Below, in pieces: positions 42,438 through 56,395 of a DNA stretch of 64,000 nt. The position numbers and the translations under genes were made by a program. Position 1 is the first letter of the stretch. The number at the start of each line of letters is the position of its first letter. The stretch is from Xanthostigma xanthostigma (taxonomy: Eukaryota > Arthropoda > Insecta > Raphidioptera > Raphidiidae), in assembly GCA_963575645.1 (NCBI GenBank), contig OY754464.1, forward strand, positions 48,722,192 through 48,786,191, in the 5' to 3' direction. The notes beneath the pieces are model-generated. The model made no database searches, was not told where the DNA came from, and saw only the letters and a list, made by a program, of their open reading frames with translations.

Positions 42438-44636
42438 TTTAACATTACAATTTATTTTAGTTATTTTAAAGCTATTTAGGCACCTATGTCGAGCATACGC
42501 AGTGGTGCATTAGATATAGTATAGATAACTCAGTGAAATTTACTCTGAAAAATGTACGTTCGGTTTACCAGAAGTATTTTGCTCTAGCAGTAACATTATC
42601 AAATTCCGACATCTATTAAATAATAATCTACACTGCACTATGTTTTCCTGTTCAAGAGTCGAGACTGCTAGGGTTTACGCTTTTAGTCCGACACAGGACT
42701 ATTAAACATGTATATTTGAGAAGCATGCGTGCAAAACTCAAGAAGTCCATAACGATTAATACTGAAAAAAAAAGAAATTTATATCTGTAGGTTCAGTCAG
42801 TGAGCCAACTTTCTTAGTATAATACTTATTTATATACTGTAAGCACTTAGTAAAGTTCTTACTTTAAAATAAATAAAACGCTTAAACGTCTTGAAATATA
42901 AAAAATTCGTGATGAACTGTTTTCTCAAGATTTGATTTTTTAATTGTTTTTTTCCAAATTCTAATAACAAACATTTTTCCAGCGTAGCTAAGGAAAAAAC
43001 AATTTTGACAACAATATTGCACAAAAGAAAGAGAGAGATTTAATACAACCAAACTTGCTACAATACTAATCGCAACACCTTTATAAATTTTTAATTAAAA
43101 ACTATATTTTTTATCTCAATTTACAAAACTAATTTGGACAAGATAAGTTTTGCACGAAAGTATAGAACATGTTGAGTTTTGCACGAAACTCATTTGAATA
43201 TGTCAAGTTTTGCATAAGAATTATTTTAACAAAAACTCAGATACTTTGTTGCGCACAGAAAATAAAAATTAACAAGAATATTACAGTTTATTGTACATAA
43301 AAATATGATATTAGAATAGTTTATATGTAAATTACTTGTTCTTCAATGAAGCAATCACATTCATCATCTTCATGATTATGTTTTACAGAATTTTTTCTCC
43401 TTCAGCTTCCGCTTTTTCTTTCAACTATTTATTAATGTTACGTACCAGTTTAAGTCGTTATCTTTCGTCCAATTTTCTCCGAAATTAATTTTCAGCACAG
43501 AAATAACGCTTGTACTTTTTCTACAGTTTTTGTTTTATTTAGTAGTAATTCCTCAAGAACGTGATCAGACCTCAAAAACAATCTTCATTTTCTTGGCTGT
43601 CTCGCGCGTGGTTTCACGCTTTTTTCTTTTTCTCAAATTCAATTTCCTTTCGCAGCTGTTACGGTTTCTTTCATTTTATTCAAATTTGAAAAATGTATAT
43701 AAACACGAAAAGTATAACAGCGAGAACTTCATAGAACAACACGAGTACACCTTTCAACTTCAATCGTCTGCATCAAGCAACGCCTCGCTTGGTAATAAGC
43801 TGCGAATTTGCTGATAAAAAACGTTGCATACCGTTTTTTTAAAGCAGTCTTTTTATCATTCTGTTAATGGTTATTCTATCAATGTCTGTAAAGTGTAAAA
43901 ATCTACCATATTTTGCTAAATTATTTCCAACAAATTAAATCTGTCCATTTTTGCACAAAAACTGATGCTTTTAGCTATTCAAACTATGAGACATGTTGAA
44001 TTGTGTGGGGGGGGGGGCGCAGAATGCACATAAATTGCAAATATCGTTGTTGTTCTGATTTATAGTGGAAAACGAAATAAGAGTGACTCTATCTTCATAT
44101 AAACCACGATTTAACGAAGAATGTGAGAAGAAACAAGCCCATACTTTACATGAAGCTGGTTTTAGTCGATAATAATTTGTGATTCAAATATTTGACAATA
44201 AGTTATGCTCATGTAAACTAGAGAAAATATTTATTTTTTTAATAAATTATTGTCTAATACCAGCTTTAAAATATTTTTATTGTTGTACAAATTTTGTGTT
44301 TTATGTTAAATCAAAAATTGTCTATCCGACAAAAACTTTTGAACGGTAACTCCGATCATCATTTGTTCTTTCGCACCCGGGTGACACCGGGACGGACCGC
44401 TAGTAAGCTATAAGAAAAGACAAGTACATTGCGGAATGGAAGTTGTATTTTACATGAACTAAACTGGAAAAACATGAATAAACTATTAAGTACACTCTTA
44501 AACACATTTTCTACCTTTTGGGAAATATTGAGTTTTGCACGCATGCTACTCATTTTATCTTATCAAAAGTGTTAACACATTTTACACTGGAGCGCAATAC
44601 CAAACACACATATTAATAGGTATACAGAAAAATACT
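42438..44636. other. No gene seen; motif repeats and an old retroposon end
   Basis: AGTTTTGCACGAAA-type phrases occur three times at about 43147-43220 and once near 44523. An 11-G run is at 44007-44017. The segment ending at 44404 carries the complement of the GCGGTCCG(A/T)CCCGG start motif seen at 26328, so an old repeat runs leftwards from there. A 94-codon frame at 43530-43814 has no domain. Confidence 0.45.
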
Positions 44637-44640
44637 AGCA

Positions 44641-45430
44641 GAACAGTCCCTTGATATTTTTTTTATCCGATGTACAGTTATTAAAATATTAATAAATAAT
44701 AATGAGATATTAATTACGTAGGCAGTACTTAATTAACACCAAAAGGCATGGTTTATTAATTTTCATAAATAGGTATTCCCCGCCCGACTTGTCATAATAT
44801 TTAGGTAATAAACGGTATAGTCTAAAATCCAGTATTAGAAATATATACCCTCATCTGTTATTTGATGATGACAACGATTATATGTTAGGTAATATATACA
44901 TTGATAAATAGCACATGGGTTACCTAGCTAAATCGCGTACCGATGCTGTTAAATTAAAAAAAATACTAATTGACATTTTTGCATCAATTTCCCCGATTTG
45001 TTAATCATAAAAGTCGAGTCTACAATGAGAGAATATGAAACAAGGAATTGAAATATACCATTGATTCTATACATAAATGTAGATCATCCACATAAACATA
45101 CCTTGTAAATAGTTGTGTTCTGTGTACTTTGAGACTATTTGTTTTGTTAAAATTTTATTTGTGTCATATTCTCTCATCTTAGGTTCGATTTTTATGATAA
45201 AGAAATCGGGGAAGTTGGTCCAAAAAAGTTAATTAGAATTTATTTAATTTAACAGCATCGATTCGCGATTTAGCTAGGCAACCCATGTCTGATTTATCAA
45301 TGTATATATCTACATATATTATCTAACATAAATCTTTGTCATCATCAAATAACAGATGAGGGTATATATTTCTAATACCGGATCTCGCACTAGTATATCG
45401 GATCAAAAAATATTGAGGACTTTTCTGTTC
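44641..45430. mobile_element. Large foldback element with an insertion in its left arm
   Basis: Main arms 44826-45044 and 45163-45384 pair well (TACCCTCATCTGTTATTTGATGATG and complement region; TTTCCCCGATTT). The outermost GAACAG...ATCCGAT words at 44641-44670 match the far right end, but about 150 bases intervene on the left, so a second sequence has inserted there or the right arm has lost it. Confidence 0.75.
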
Positions 45431-45440
45431 AGAATTATTT

Positions 45441-46903
45441 TTTTTTTATTTCAGTAAATCGTCACTACTTGAGGCATATTATGTGGACACAGTGTAATGT
45501 ATTATAGATACAGATTCATATAATAGCGTCGCTTCACATTCTCCATTATTTAAGACTTACATAATGTTTGACATAAATTTCGACCGTAGTTTTTATTTAT
45601 GGGCTGAGTGAATGTGACTCATCTTTTTATTGGAAAATTTAACGATTTATTTGTCATTCCATTTAGTGAATTTGTTGACGCTCAACAAACTTATGTTTGG
45701 AAATGCTTCAAATATCGTTTTTTTATTTGTTTTGAAAAATCCACGTTTTAAAATATTTTACAAATAAGGAGTGTTACTAATTTAGATCGAAACAATAGTT
45801 TCTTTCGCAAAAAGTTCTGTAATTTTTTTATATAAACTGCAGTTTCGTTAATATTTTGAAAATAAAAAAAAATCAGCTGTTCTTTGATCTCTCAAATAGA
45901 AATTAGTTACGTTGCCGACAAGTATGCTTTAATTTTTATTATGTCACTGCATGCAAACTAAGAGCAAATATCATAATATTTAAAACTAAACGTTTCCCGC
46001 GTCATCGCACGCGTTAAATGAAATGTTAATTTCTATATTATAATAGGAATGTTAAAAAAAAACAAGACATAGAGACGTCATATATAAAAATCCGATACTC
46101 TCAAAAAATGTGTACACATTCAGAATCAAATACAAGAAGAGCTACCTACTTATAACTTCAAGAAATTCTGAAAGTTGACCAGTGAGAGTAGAATTTAACT
46201 GACGCTGGATCTTTGCATCACTTCCGCGATATATTACTTTCGTGACAAAAGGGATGTTGACTTATTTTCGGAACTGTTTTTATTTTGTAGATAGACCCTT
46301 AATAAACACGAAAAAATATTAATAATAAAAACTGTATAATTTAAAAAAAAAAAATTTAAAAATTAAAATATTTTTTTTAATTTCCCGCTGAAACACTCAA
46401 ATCTGTCACTGAGTCCGACCTACGTTTAAAAAACTGTGTTTCATCAGTTTTTTGCTTGTATCTCGTCAAAATTCAATATTATAACCATGGAAAATTGAGT
46501 TCGTCATTTTACTGCTTCATAAGCACACCAGAAAATCTGTTACTTTGATAATAGGTAGGAAATATAAAATTATACTTACAAAGACAATTTGACGTTTCTA
46601 AGTTCCGCTGAACAATAATTCTTGTTTCTGGCAAAAAAAATTGCCACCATCAAAGAATCTATCCTTGGTAAGCTAGAACTGTCTCCTTTGGCGAAACCAG
46701 TCTCAATTATGACAAATACAATTATTTATTAACAAGAGGGTTTCTTTGAAAATGATATTAGCGTTTCGTGACGTCATGCACTCAGATTGGTGTTCGCAGT
46801 CACGTGATAAAGTGTATAATTTATAGCACTTCAAATTAACTTTGTTTAATTTATTGTAATTAATTATGTGTAAAAAAATGTATTAGGTGTTTAAATACCA
46901 CCA
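45441..46903. other. No gene seen; third copy of family B
   Basis: At about 45845-46055 a weak, plus-oriented copy of repeat family B is visible (ATTTTGAAAATAAAAAAAAATC, CCCGCGTCATC). Nothing else is recognisable. Confidence 0.45.
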
Positions 46904-47801
46904 TTAAGGACGTAGTCTTATGTTCAGGCTCGTTTTCAACCCTTATTTCAGAATTTTTTTTAATAACAAAATAATGTACAATCATTTCAATTTTGTTACA
47001 TGTTTTACTCACATCGTAAGCTAAAAAAACAAATTTTTTTGCTTAATTTTACGCCATTTTCTAATTGTTATTTTAACCTAAAGTAGGCAACTTTAAATGG
47101 AGGTAGGTGGGTAGCGCGGGTGATAACGTCACTTGAGGTCATCTGAATTATAAAAATTAAATTGGTTATTATTTTGCAGGCTTGTGGCTCTATTCCGTAC
47201 TGGAAATAAATATTTTTATTGGTAAATAACAAAATGGCGGGTTTAAAAAAAAACAACGATTAAATTGTGATTGTGTCGTTGAAAATCTATTTAAAAAATA
47301 GAAATAATTTTTATAATTAGGTAATTCTAGTACGGGTTGGAGCTATTGTTGTGTAGAATATACTGTGCAAAATTGAAAGTCATCAGTTGTATACAATTGT
47401 TGCAATCACCCGCGCCACTTACAAAAAGTTAGTTTTGAGAAAAACGCGTTTTAAGTTTTGATTTCAGATTTCCTACAAAAAAATAAAAATGAATATTTAC
47501 ACTAATCAGCTATGCCTGGTGCATAGTAAACATTCCGTTTCTTCAAAGGCATTGTTTTCTGCTAATTTTTTTGCTATACTCTGCGAGAATATAAGGGTTA
47601 CGTGATAACAATTGAGAGGTAAGAGGAGGTAAGAGTCTGACCGTAAGACCGTTGCTGCTCTCGACTATATGCTATAGCTTTGTAAATATTTAATACTTCG
47701 GTCTAAATTTTTTACAGTATTTTCTCAATATTATACTTACTAAAAATGTAAAAAAAATAAATTCAATTTTCCGAAACCCGAACACCAGACTACGTCCTTA
47801 A
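46904..47801. mobile_element. TTAA-flanked element with GGACGTAGTCT ends
   Basis: Both ends read TTAA-GGACGTAGTCT then TGTTC(A/G)GG after two variable bases, giving a TIR of about 22 bases next to TTAA. Inside, GCGCGGGTGATAACG and CAATCACCCGCGCC form another inverted pair. At 898 bp with no transposase it is a non-autonomous element of piggyBac-like target choice. Confidence 0.75.
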
Positions 47802-50800
47802 TCGTTTAAACATAAATTACAACAGTAGTGGAAACACCCTTATTCACCGAGGCTGTCTAACAAAATATTGGGATACAGTAAAGATGCTGATACACTTATT
47901 AATAATGGCATTATCAGAAATATTTTGCATTGCTATTAGATTTTACAAGCTTTTTGTTAAATGTTCTTCTTTCTTAGGATTTAAATCCACTTTCACATAT
48001 AAGCTCGACTTAAAACTTTGCATACAATATGTTTGTATAAGAAGATAATTTGCATAGTAAATATCCTCGTCATAGAAATGTCCGTAACAATCTCTTCACC
48101 TTCACCATAAATGTCCCGTTCCTCCCACCATGTGATTAATCAAAAACATTCCCGTTAGCTTCAATTTTTGGATAAGTAGTTCACGGAATGATTTTTATTC
48201 GAAATGCGTAAACACTGGCTGTTCCGACTCTTGATAGATGTCTCAATTTCACAATATTTTGCTAAAACACATTACACTTTTGACAAATCTTAGGTAAATT
48301 TTTCAATGCAAATTTCACTAAGTTATCTACACCAGTGGTTCTATACCTGTTAGTGATGAGGGACAATTTGACTAAATTTTTGACTTGCCATGGATCACCA
48401 ACTGTTTAGCGGTGATGTATTCCGCCCGTTTTGTTAACAATGCACTTTGAAAACAGACAAATTGGTTTTCGAAAGCTCAGAGGAATTTCCGAATTGTAAA
48501 TTGCTACTTTTCGCTGCTTAGAAGTGGTGCAGCTTAGATCCCCCGCCTACGTATCTACGTCACTGCTCGGACAAAGTAAATTCTGATTAAAAACATACCT
48601 AGCAGATTCATCAAACTTGCATGACATGGTTTGGTAAATTATTACAGTACCTGCAAAGCAGACTTAACGAGTGACATAAAAAACAAAAAACGTTTTATTT
48701 CGTATTAAAATCAAGAGCGTTTTTTTATGAACCTGTAGAGTCTCCAATGATTTTTGCCCAAATTTTGTTTTTAAACTTGAAAATTCAGAATTAGTATAAT
48801 CATTAACGACCGAAGTTATGCGAACAGAACGAACCGAGTGAAACACTCGTCATTTATTTAATAATTTCAATAATTGTATAATGACTTCGCGGACCATTTC
48901 GGGTGCTCTCAGGAACCACCAGTGATCCTTGCACCACCGAATAAGAACCACTGGTCTACCCTACACTAATTTGCCAAACACGCCTACTCTTATAGCCTTA
49001 GTACCTCTGGCATACTTACTCTAGAATAAATCGGAAAGGAACGACAAAGTAAGCTAAAAATCAGGATTTTCCAATCACAATAAACTGGAATTTTTATGAT
49101 ATCAGGATTCACCATTGCAGAGTTATTGTGTGACGGATATGTACACGAGTATTATATATTTTATAGTTAAGATATATTTGAAAATAATAAAAATATGAAA
49201 AATTAATTTAATGTCAAAACAGTGCTGTGAAAATTTAATTTAAAATGCGAAACTTTCAGACGAGGATCTTATTCTAATTGTTATTTGAATCATATTTCTG
49301 TAATATCAATTTGTTTAATTCGTTTCTGTAATTCGTGCGCTTAAACTGCATCATTACGTACTTGTGTCGGGGTCGAAAATTCGCATACCCAGATCAAAAG
49401 TACAGTCCCTTGGAAAATTCTTTTCGGATCGAAAGTAAGCGAAAGTGGCATCATCCTACTCGATGATTTCAAACTATATCTGACAGTTTACCTAACCTAC
49501 AATATCCATTGACACTGTTGATGTAAGTATTTAATGTAATTCTTTGAATGAACTTACTACAAAAAGTACTAAGTATATGTTACTCGGGCGGATTTGAGGA
49601 TTGCGATTGAGCAATAGCCATCCTCGTTCGCAATTGTCAATTTTCTGCCCTTGTAATATAATGTACTATTTCTTGTGAGTGTTATTAAAAAAATAACATT
49701 GAGCCTCACGTAAGCCTACGAAGGAATTATTTGTATTATTTGTTTAGTTTTTTATGTTTATCGCATGAAATCCTAAATTTATTATGAGCTCGTTTCGTTG
49801 ACGCGTTATTCAGTTTGCGTTACCACAGAAAATTTTGAACAAATCCGTCACTAAAGAAGTTTTAGTTCAAAAAATAAAAATTAACCAAAAACTTAATAAT
49901 AAATAAGATAATTCCGGTTTTGTCATAAACCTGTTCTATACACGTTAAAGAGATCTATCTTCGGCTTCTTGCTATGCACTTAAAAAAAGTTAGTAGTTAC
50001 AGTTTCTTAAATGTAATATTTTACATTACAATACAAAAAACATCGGTAAGTATGAAAAACTTTTTTAATTTCACTTGTTCGTTTACGATACAATGAAAAA
50101 TATACACAAAGTTTTTCTCGCGTTTGCCAAGTTTCTTTTCCTTCAAACAACATTTTATTGTCGAAAGTTTTTAAAGCTTATTGTCAGAAGTTTTAAGGTA
50201 CAAAAATGACGAGCAATTAAAGTTTTATGTCTGATCTTAAGCTAAGGTTTCAATATTATTTTCAACAGTATCATTTTTAGAGATCATAACAGAATACAAA
50301 ACTCCGGTCGCAGTGCAAAATCCTGACGACATAATATAATTTCTAGTGCTGTTTTTAATTTAAGCATTGCGATGTTATATGATTTACAAAATTAAAATTT
50401 ATTCCTTTATACATTTCATAAAATACGATTGCTTCCATATTGAAGTAACTTCGTACAGTGGCAGTTTCCTATGTGTACCAAACTTCGTTGAAAAATCGAT
50501 TAAGTCTTTCGAGATTATCATGAGACTTAAAAATAAAGAGTTTGTTCAAAAATTGTTCCAGTTATATTTATATAAATTTATTTATTTATGTAAAGATGGA
50601 AATTGTAATTACAAAATCCTATTATTACATTTAAAAATATGACATATAACTTAACTTATTATGCAGGAAAAACTTGCTAAAACTGTGTTCATATTTGAAT
50701 GGTTTAAAACCGACCAGTTTCTTATAAATCACGTAAAAAGACTGCAATTCAGTGTATCCATAGCTGCATTGAACGCTTCTCTTATTCTATGCAAATCTGT

Positions 50801-50970
50801 ATCTGTCATTATTATTAAGTTTATAAAAATCAGTAGCTTATTAATAGTTTAGGGAATAAAGACAAAAAATAAGTCAAACATAGTAACAATTAGGGAAAGA
50901 TAGATTTTCGTATGAACCTTCCTTTTGTGGTTATAAACAATTACCCAAAAGTCCCCACAAATATATGTCA
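47802..50970. other. No gene seen; one repeat scrap
   Basis: At about 50295-50340 (CTCCGGTCGCAGTGC) and 50480-50530 (AAATCGATTAAGTCT) fragments related to the 53021 element are visible. Short frames of 60-91 codons have no domain. Confidence 0.5.
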
Positions 50971-51484
50971 CTAAAAATGTTACGCGGGTCAAAGGTCACA
51001 ATAAACGATTTTTCACAAAAATATCGTTAACGGTGACTTTAATAAAAAAAAAGTTTGTAGCTTAGAAAATTGCCTACAAAAACATAGTATTACTTTTTTT
51101 CTGTAAGACTAAAATTACCAATACGTATGACGTACGACGCATGCGGCATGATGCTCATTCTCTTACCTCGCATTCAATCAATCGCTTAGTGAACCGTTCC
51201 AGGTCACGCCCCCGCAAAATGTGTGTCGTATGCATTGTAATCTTTAGTATAACCGCATCAAACGAATCGAACTGACATAACAAACATAAACGTTACAACT
51301 TTTTAAATCAAATTTTATCGAAAAACGTTAGTCTTACGAAAAAAAGTAATACTATATTTTTTGTAAACAGTTTTCTAAGCTATAAATTTGATAACCACTA
51401 TTTTTTCATAAAAATTACTGTTAACGAGATTTTCGCAAAAAAAAAACGTTTTTCGTGACCTTTCATCCCACGTATCACTTTTAG
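50971..51484. mobile_element. Foldback element with GGTCAAAGGTCAC-type arms
   Basis: Arms of about 150-170 bases pair imperfectly (TAGTATTACTTTTTTTC(T)GTAAGACTAA in both, AAAGGTCAC near the tips). The 200-base centre has CG-rich patches (GTACGACGCATGCGGC). Confidence 0.7.
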
Positions 51485-53020
51485 CGGTACATGTATCAAT
51501 GGTTACTTTTTGTATATTGTTTAGAAGCACAAAAATAAGGTTCTTGCAAAAAAATGTTCTACTCTGAACTGTCTGTATTCACTGAATTATAACGAATTTA
51601 CATTGATAGGAAAGTATGTGGTAGAAATATTTCACGGTGTGTTTATTAAGAAGATTTCTCTCTCAAAAATCATTTGTGTAAAATATTACCATAAAATAAT
51701 ACTCTGATGATGCAACTCATAAAAATTGCCCTAAAACGTAAGGATTTCTATATTAGAATGTTTTGGTAACAAATAATTTGACAAATAAATAGCAAACGTT
51801 TAGGCGGGTACCGTAGTGACGAAATCAACTTGAAATCAAGACGAAACGGTTAATTATTAACGATTCCAACATTGCCTCTATATAACTCACTTACATGTCG
51901 CAAAACTTTTACATTGGACAAATAACGTCACACCTTGTTCGATAGATGGTCAATTTTTAATTAACTATAACTTTCTTTATTATTGATATTTTTCTAAAAA
52001 CCTAAAAATACGGATAAATTATTTTTTCCCATTAATCTCTTTTAATATTATCAGTCAAAAATGGAACAATACCTAAATTAATGTAAACTAGAGTTATTGG
52101 ACACTGTCATCGCATATTTAAAATGTGCCACGCGGATCACTTTGACGATTGCATTAGATCCACAACACCAAAAAAATTAGCGAAATTGTTTCAAATTGTC
52201 GTAACATAGAACTATGCGGGTGAATAAGAACAGCTGGTGAACAGTCACCTTAATTAAATTGAATTGACTGATGTTTAACACATCTAAAAGATGTCTGTTT
52301 CACATTGTCGTCGGAGCCGGGTTGATGAAAGTTATAGGTACGCATAAAAGAAGTAAAGAGACAAATAGACACTCAGTTAGATAATGTCCAGTTCTGTTGA
52401 CTATAAGGAGACAATGAATCAAAGTGACAGCTAAACGAGCGGTAGACGGATCTTGAAAATAATTCAATTACAACTGATTGAAGATTGGAACAAGTGGTGA
52501 TTAATCGTTATTTTTATATAAAAAAAAACTAACTGTGCCCACGACTTCGTTTGCGTGAATTTTTGAATTTGACAAAGGTAGTTTATCCGTGGTACACTTT
52601 TGTTAGGAATTTGTTAAAATTTATACATCTTATAAAAAACACAAATATCTAGCAGAGCTGATAAACAAAATGATTGCACGTGCCAAATTTGGACTAGGTA
52701 TTTGTAATTAAAGTTCGCACATTTCCTATGCCGAGCGACGAGAAACACAACAGTTTAGCTGTAACTTGAAAACAATTTTTGAGACTTTGTTACAAAGCGA
52801 CACTTTTTACGTTTACTTTAAACGTTATAGCTTTGGGAAGTATGTAATTTTTGACAACGCCCAAAACAAATTTGTTTCTCTGTAAAATAAAGATTAGTTT
52901 ATTACTACAGCATTTGCCTGCTTCTACATCAATATACCACTCTACTTTTATTGTGTACTATTGTGTATTAATCTTATATACTAAAAACTCGGGTCGCAGT
53001 GCGAAACCCTGCCGACAATA
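51485..53020. other. No gene seen
   Basis: Near 52538-52560 a GTGCCCACGACTTCGTTTGC phrase marks an old dispersed repeat. No coding or RNA sign otherwise. Confidence 0.45.
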
Positions 53021-53497
53021 TAGTGTATTTGCTTTTATAAGCAGTGTGGCTCTATTGTATGAACTTAACTTTGTTTTTGGACAAAATAAAAAAAATTACC
53101 CTCTAGTACACCCCTTAAAACAACATTTTTTTACTTAATTTCAATACTACATACCAATTCAACATCTGTACCAAATTATATACACCCTTCAGTGTGTAAA
53201 TCCATATCAGTAAACTTGCGTTTTCATAAAATTTGTAAGTCCGGTCCTGTCGGGCCGATTTTATTTAAATTTTAGCAGCACATTTCAATAATTACTAAAG
53301 GGTTAAATTTCAAATTTGAAGTGATTCTGAAAATTTTTTCCGTATTTTTGGGCCCAAAAACATTTTTCAACCCCTAAATACCCCCCTTAAAATGGCCCGA
53401 TCGGGCCCATTTTAAATAGGCTTCTTGCGATGATGGATTCCAACATGTGGACCAAATTTCGTTTAAATCGATTAAGTCTGTCGAGAGTTATCGTGGT

Positions 53498-53581
<84 letters not shown>

Positions 53582-53713
53582 TATATAAACATTTCCAAAA
53601 ATGGTGCCAAAGTTCTTAGAAACTTATGAAACGTCGAGAAATTTTGGTCCGACCCCTAGGTCCCGCCATCCGACCGACGCCAATAGTGTAAGTGCCTTAT
53701 GGCAAATACACTA
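53021..53713. mobile_element. TIR element, copy 2, with TA microsatellite
   Basis: TAGTGTATTTGC and GCAAATACACTA bound the copy, as at 28849-29865. Shared internal phrases are AATGGCCCGATCGGGCCC-like and CGCCATCCGACCGACGCC. It lacks the nested TTAA element of copy 1 and instead has an imperfect TA run at 53508-53588. Confidence 0.7.
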
Positions 53714-54015
53714 ATAAATTTGTAATTTATTTTTACATTCCAACAATTTGGTTGAAATTGCACAGTAACTAGTTTTTGGATACCTATATTTCTGAGCTTA
53801 ATCATGTAAGTACCTACTACTAATAAAGCGGGGTAATGTATGCTACTCACACAGTAATACCTATACGTTCGGTAAACGTAATTAAATAATCTTTATTGCG
53901 CTTACAAACAATTAAAAACTAATAAATTCAAGTTATGAACGTTTCTTACAATACATTTTTGGGTAATTTTTTGTTAGCAAATATAGTGAAGTCAAATAAG
54001 CTAAAAATAGGTGAC

Positions 54016-54107
54016 AACCTCAGAATGAAACGGAATAAGCTGAATGTTTGTATAAACCTTTATTTTGGCATTATAAATGTTATCTCAAAAGTCTCATAAA
54101 GTCACGT
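54016..54107 (+). repeat. Half-copy of the 40494 foldback element
   Basis: GAATGAAACGGAATAAGCTG through GTCTCATAAAGTCACGTGTG matches the left arm of 40494-40810 closely, but the opposite arm is missing. A tandem array begins where the arm ends. Confidence 0.8.
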
Positions 54108-54233
54108 GTGGACACGGTTATGTCCACGGTGGACACAATTGTGTTCACGGTGGGCACAGTAATGTCCACGGTGGATACAGTTGACTCCATGGTGAATACA
54201 ATTGAATCCACAGTGGATAGTTATTTCCCCACC
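54108..54233. repeat. 21-bp tandem array in which each unit is a palindrome
   Basis: Five or six units begin at 54108, 54129, 54150, 54171, 54192 and 54213. Each has a GTGGACA...TGTCCAC-like inverted core. The unit length keeps a plus-strand frame open with a seven-residue period (T-V-M-S-T-V-D-like), but nothing suggests it is translated. Confidence 0.9.
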
Positions 54234-55821
54234 TTTAATATTTATTATCTATCGATAAAACAGTAAATAAGTATCTATAGTGCGTGAAATATTATTTTAT
54301 GACGCGGCAAGCTTTGTTAATCACCAAGTCATAAAATAATCATGAACGAGTATTTTTTGCCCGTATCTCTTATAAAATAGATTTTCACCTAAATTTTTAA
54401 ATATTTAACAGTTCAATTCTGAACAAGATCACTTCGTATTGTAAGCTGCGTTCAATTCTCATGCGGTTAGACGAATTTACAATGGAAATGACTACTTTTA
54501 TTTTATTTTACGCAACTTTATAGCACTAGTGATCAATGTGTCATTTTTAACGACCGCTCTACAAGCACGAAAAGCAACTATTTTACGGTTTACACTTTGA
54601 ACTATTAGTTATAATTGCTAGTGGTCGTCAAGTAGTCGAAATTCGACCGTAATTCATTAAATGTTTAAGTTTGAACGTTATTGAGGTTCTTTTGTCATTA
54701 TATGGATTTCTTCTACATCGATTTTACATATATTGTGACTTCTCCTTCTTAAAACGAAGGGAACGGCGTATGTTGCTTCAAGCTTAACTCTACGACGCAA
54801 CCCTCAATGCACGTTGAGTATGTATTCTATTCATTATTTTTGTAAATAATGAGCATTAAAAAATAACCACAAAAAACATAATGCGTGCGAATTAACACAG
54901 TCAAATCGGTATCACGACTTTTTTCATTCCCGGATGTATATGTTAAATTAAAATGCTGCCACCAACTAGTAATGTCTCTCGATCGACGACTTGGCCACTA
55001 TCGGTCCTATTGGATCAATTTCTACCAATGATTTTACTGATGGTTATAACGCTTGTTTCTGTTGAACGAGATACGGCTGGAGCAGTCTTCGAGTATATTG
55101 CCCAAGGCGGCACTACTGTATCTAGCAGCTAGCTATTCGTCATGTCCGCAACAGTGCAGTTAAGAAATCCCATGTTGAGTTATAAAGCGTCATACTCGGT
55201 TAAGAGACTAAATCAGCTTTTGAATAACTAAAAGCTCGAAACTTAAACTGGCAAGTTCTACTACTTGATGCTTGGTATCAGACAACTTAACATTTATCAA
55301 AGGAATTTGTGGATTCTTTTTTTAATTCAAAAGCGTGCGCGTTAAAATACAAATCTGAAATGAATAATTTTAAAAACTGCGTTGCGTCCATTAATACAGT
55401 CGAAAATAACATTATCTAGACACGCAGCAGCGTGGCAAGTCAAATTCCACAATGAAAAAGGAAGCAGCAGCCGTGTGTTATTTTACACGAACCATTTGGA
55501 GCCACTTTTCACCCCTTAACAACTTAAAATCTATTTAACAAAAACACGTGAAATTTGGTTTGTTTATTAAAACTCCTTAGATTAACTAGAACTCTAAATT
55601 TCATAAATACAGCTCAAATGGTTAATGATATATTAATGTCTAAAAATCGGTATTTTTATCTCTGACTGACTAACTGACATACCTAGATCAAAAACATAAC
55701 TCACTTCCAGATGACCTAGAAAGTTGAAATTTGGCATCCAGCTAGGTAATTGTGTATATAGAAAAGCAAAAATCAGAAAACAGTGAATTTTTAAGATTTG
55801 AAATATTTTCCAAGCAATCGA
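54234..55821. other. No gene seen; diffuse repeat fragment
   Basis: Around 54490-54610 (TTACGCAACTTTATAGCACTA, GTGTCATTTTTAACGACCG) a fragment is shared with 56640-56720 and, inverted, with 60715-60810. Near 55700-55740 GAAAGTTGAAATTTGGCATC marks another common insect repeat. Confidence 0.45.
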
Positions 55822-56395
55822 TTTTAACGTGATAACGTCTTATAAATTGATGAATCACCAATCTTATAAATTGATAAAACACCGGCTGCATGCACGAAAA
55901 AGTGTAACGTTCCTAACGTTCCGCCTGACCCTGTGCGTGCTTTTCTCGAAAACGGCCCTAACGATTTGGATGAAATTTACTGAAGAGGGATTTTGGGGGG
56001 CAAAAAATCGTTTTAGCTAGGTCTCATCTCTCGAAAAAATCGTTTTCATACAAATTTTATCATTATAAAAATCAATTTTTTGACGTATGAAAATACTTAA
56101 ATATTGTAAGTAGGTTTTGGAATTTTATATAAACAATGAAACAATTGTTTTCAAAATATTATGACAGTTAATCTTTGAGACTTAAAATAAATACGAAAGA
56201 AAGAAAGTTAAAAAAAACAATTATATTATAGGTGGTGAGTAATTTTAATAAATAAAATTAACCTAAATTTGAAGCAAAAGATGCAATATCATAGATTCGA
56301 ATTATTATAATTATTATATAAATTTAGGTTATGTATTACGGAATACGTTATCACGTAAAACTATCGTCCGTAAACCGACTTTACAGACAACCAAT
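55822..56395 (+). repeat. Dispersed repeat family A, copy 2
   Basis: Shares both ends with 16446-17087 (inverted) and 58698-59109, including ACGTGATAACGTCTTATAAA and AAACCGACTTTACAGACAAC. Confidence 0.75.

Noticed and set aside
43325..43814. Possible decayed coding region on either strand
   Set aside because: Short basic stretches on both strands but no recognisable domain, and multiple stops.
53387..53578. Tyrosine/isoleucine repeat frame
   Set aside because: Translation of a TA microsatellite.
54048..54266. 72-codon frame with a seven-residue periodicity
   Set aside because: Follows from the 21-bp tandem array; it starts in a foldback arm and has no supporting signal.
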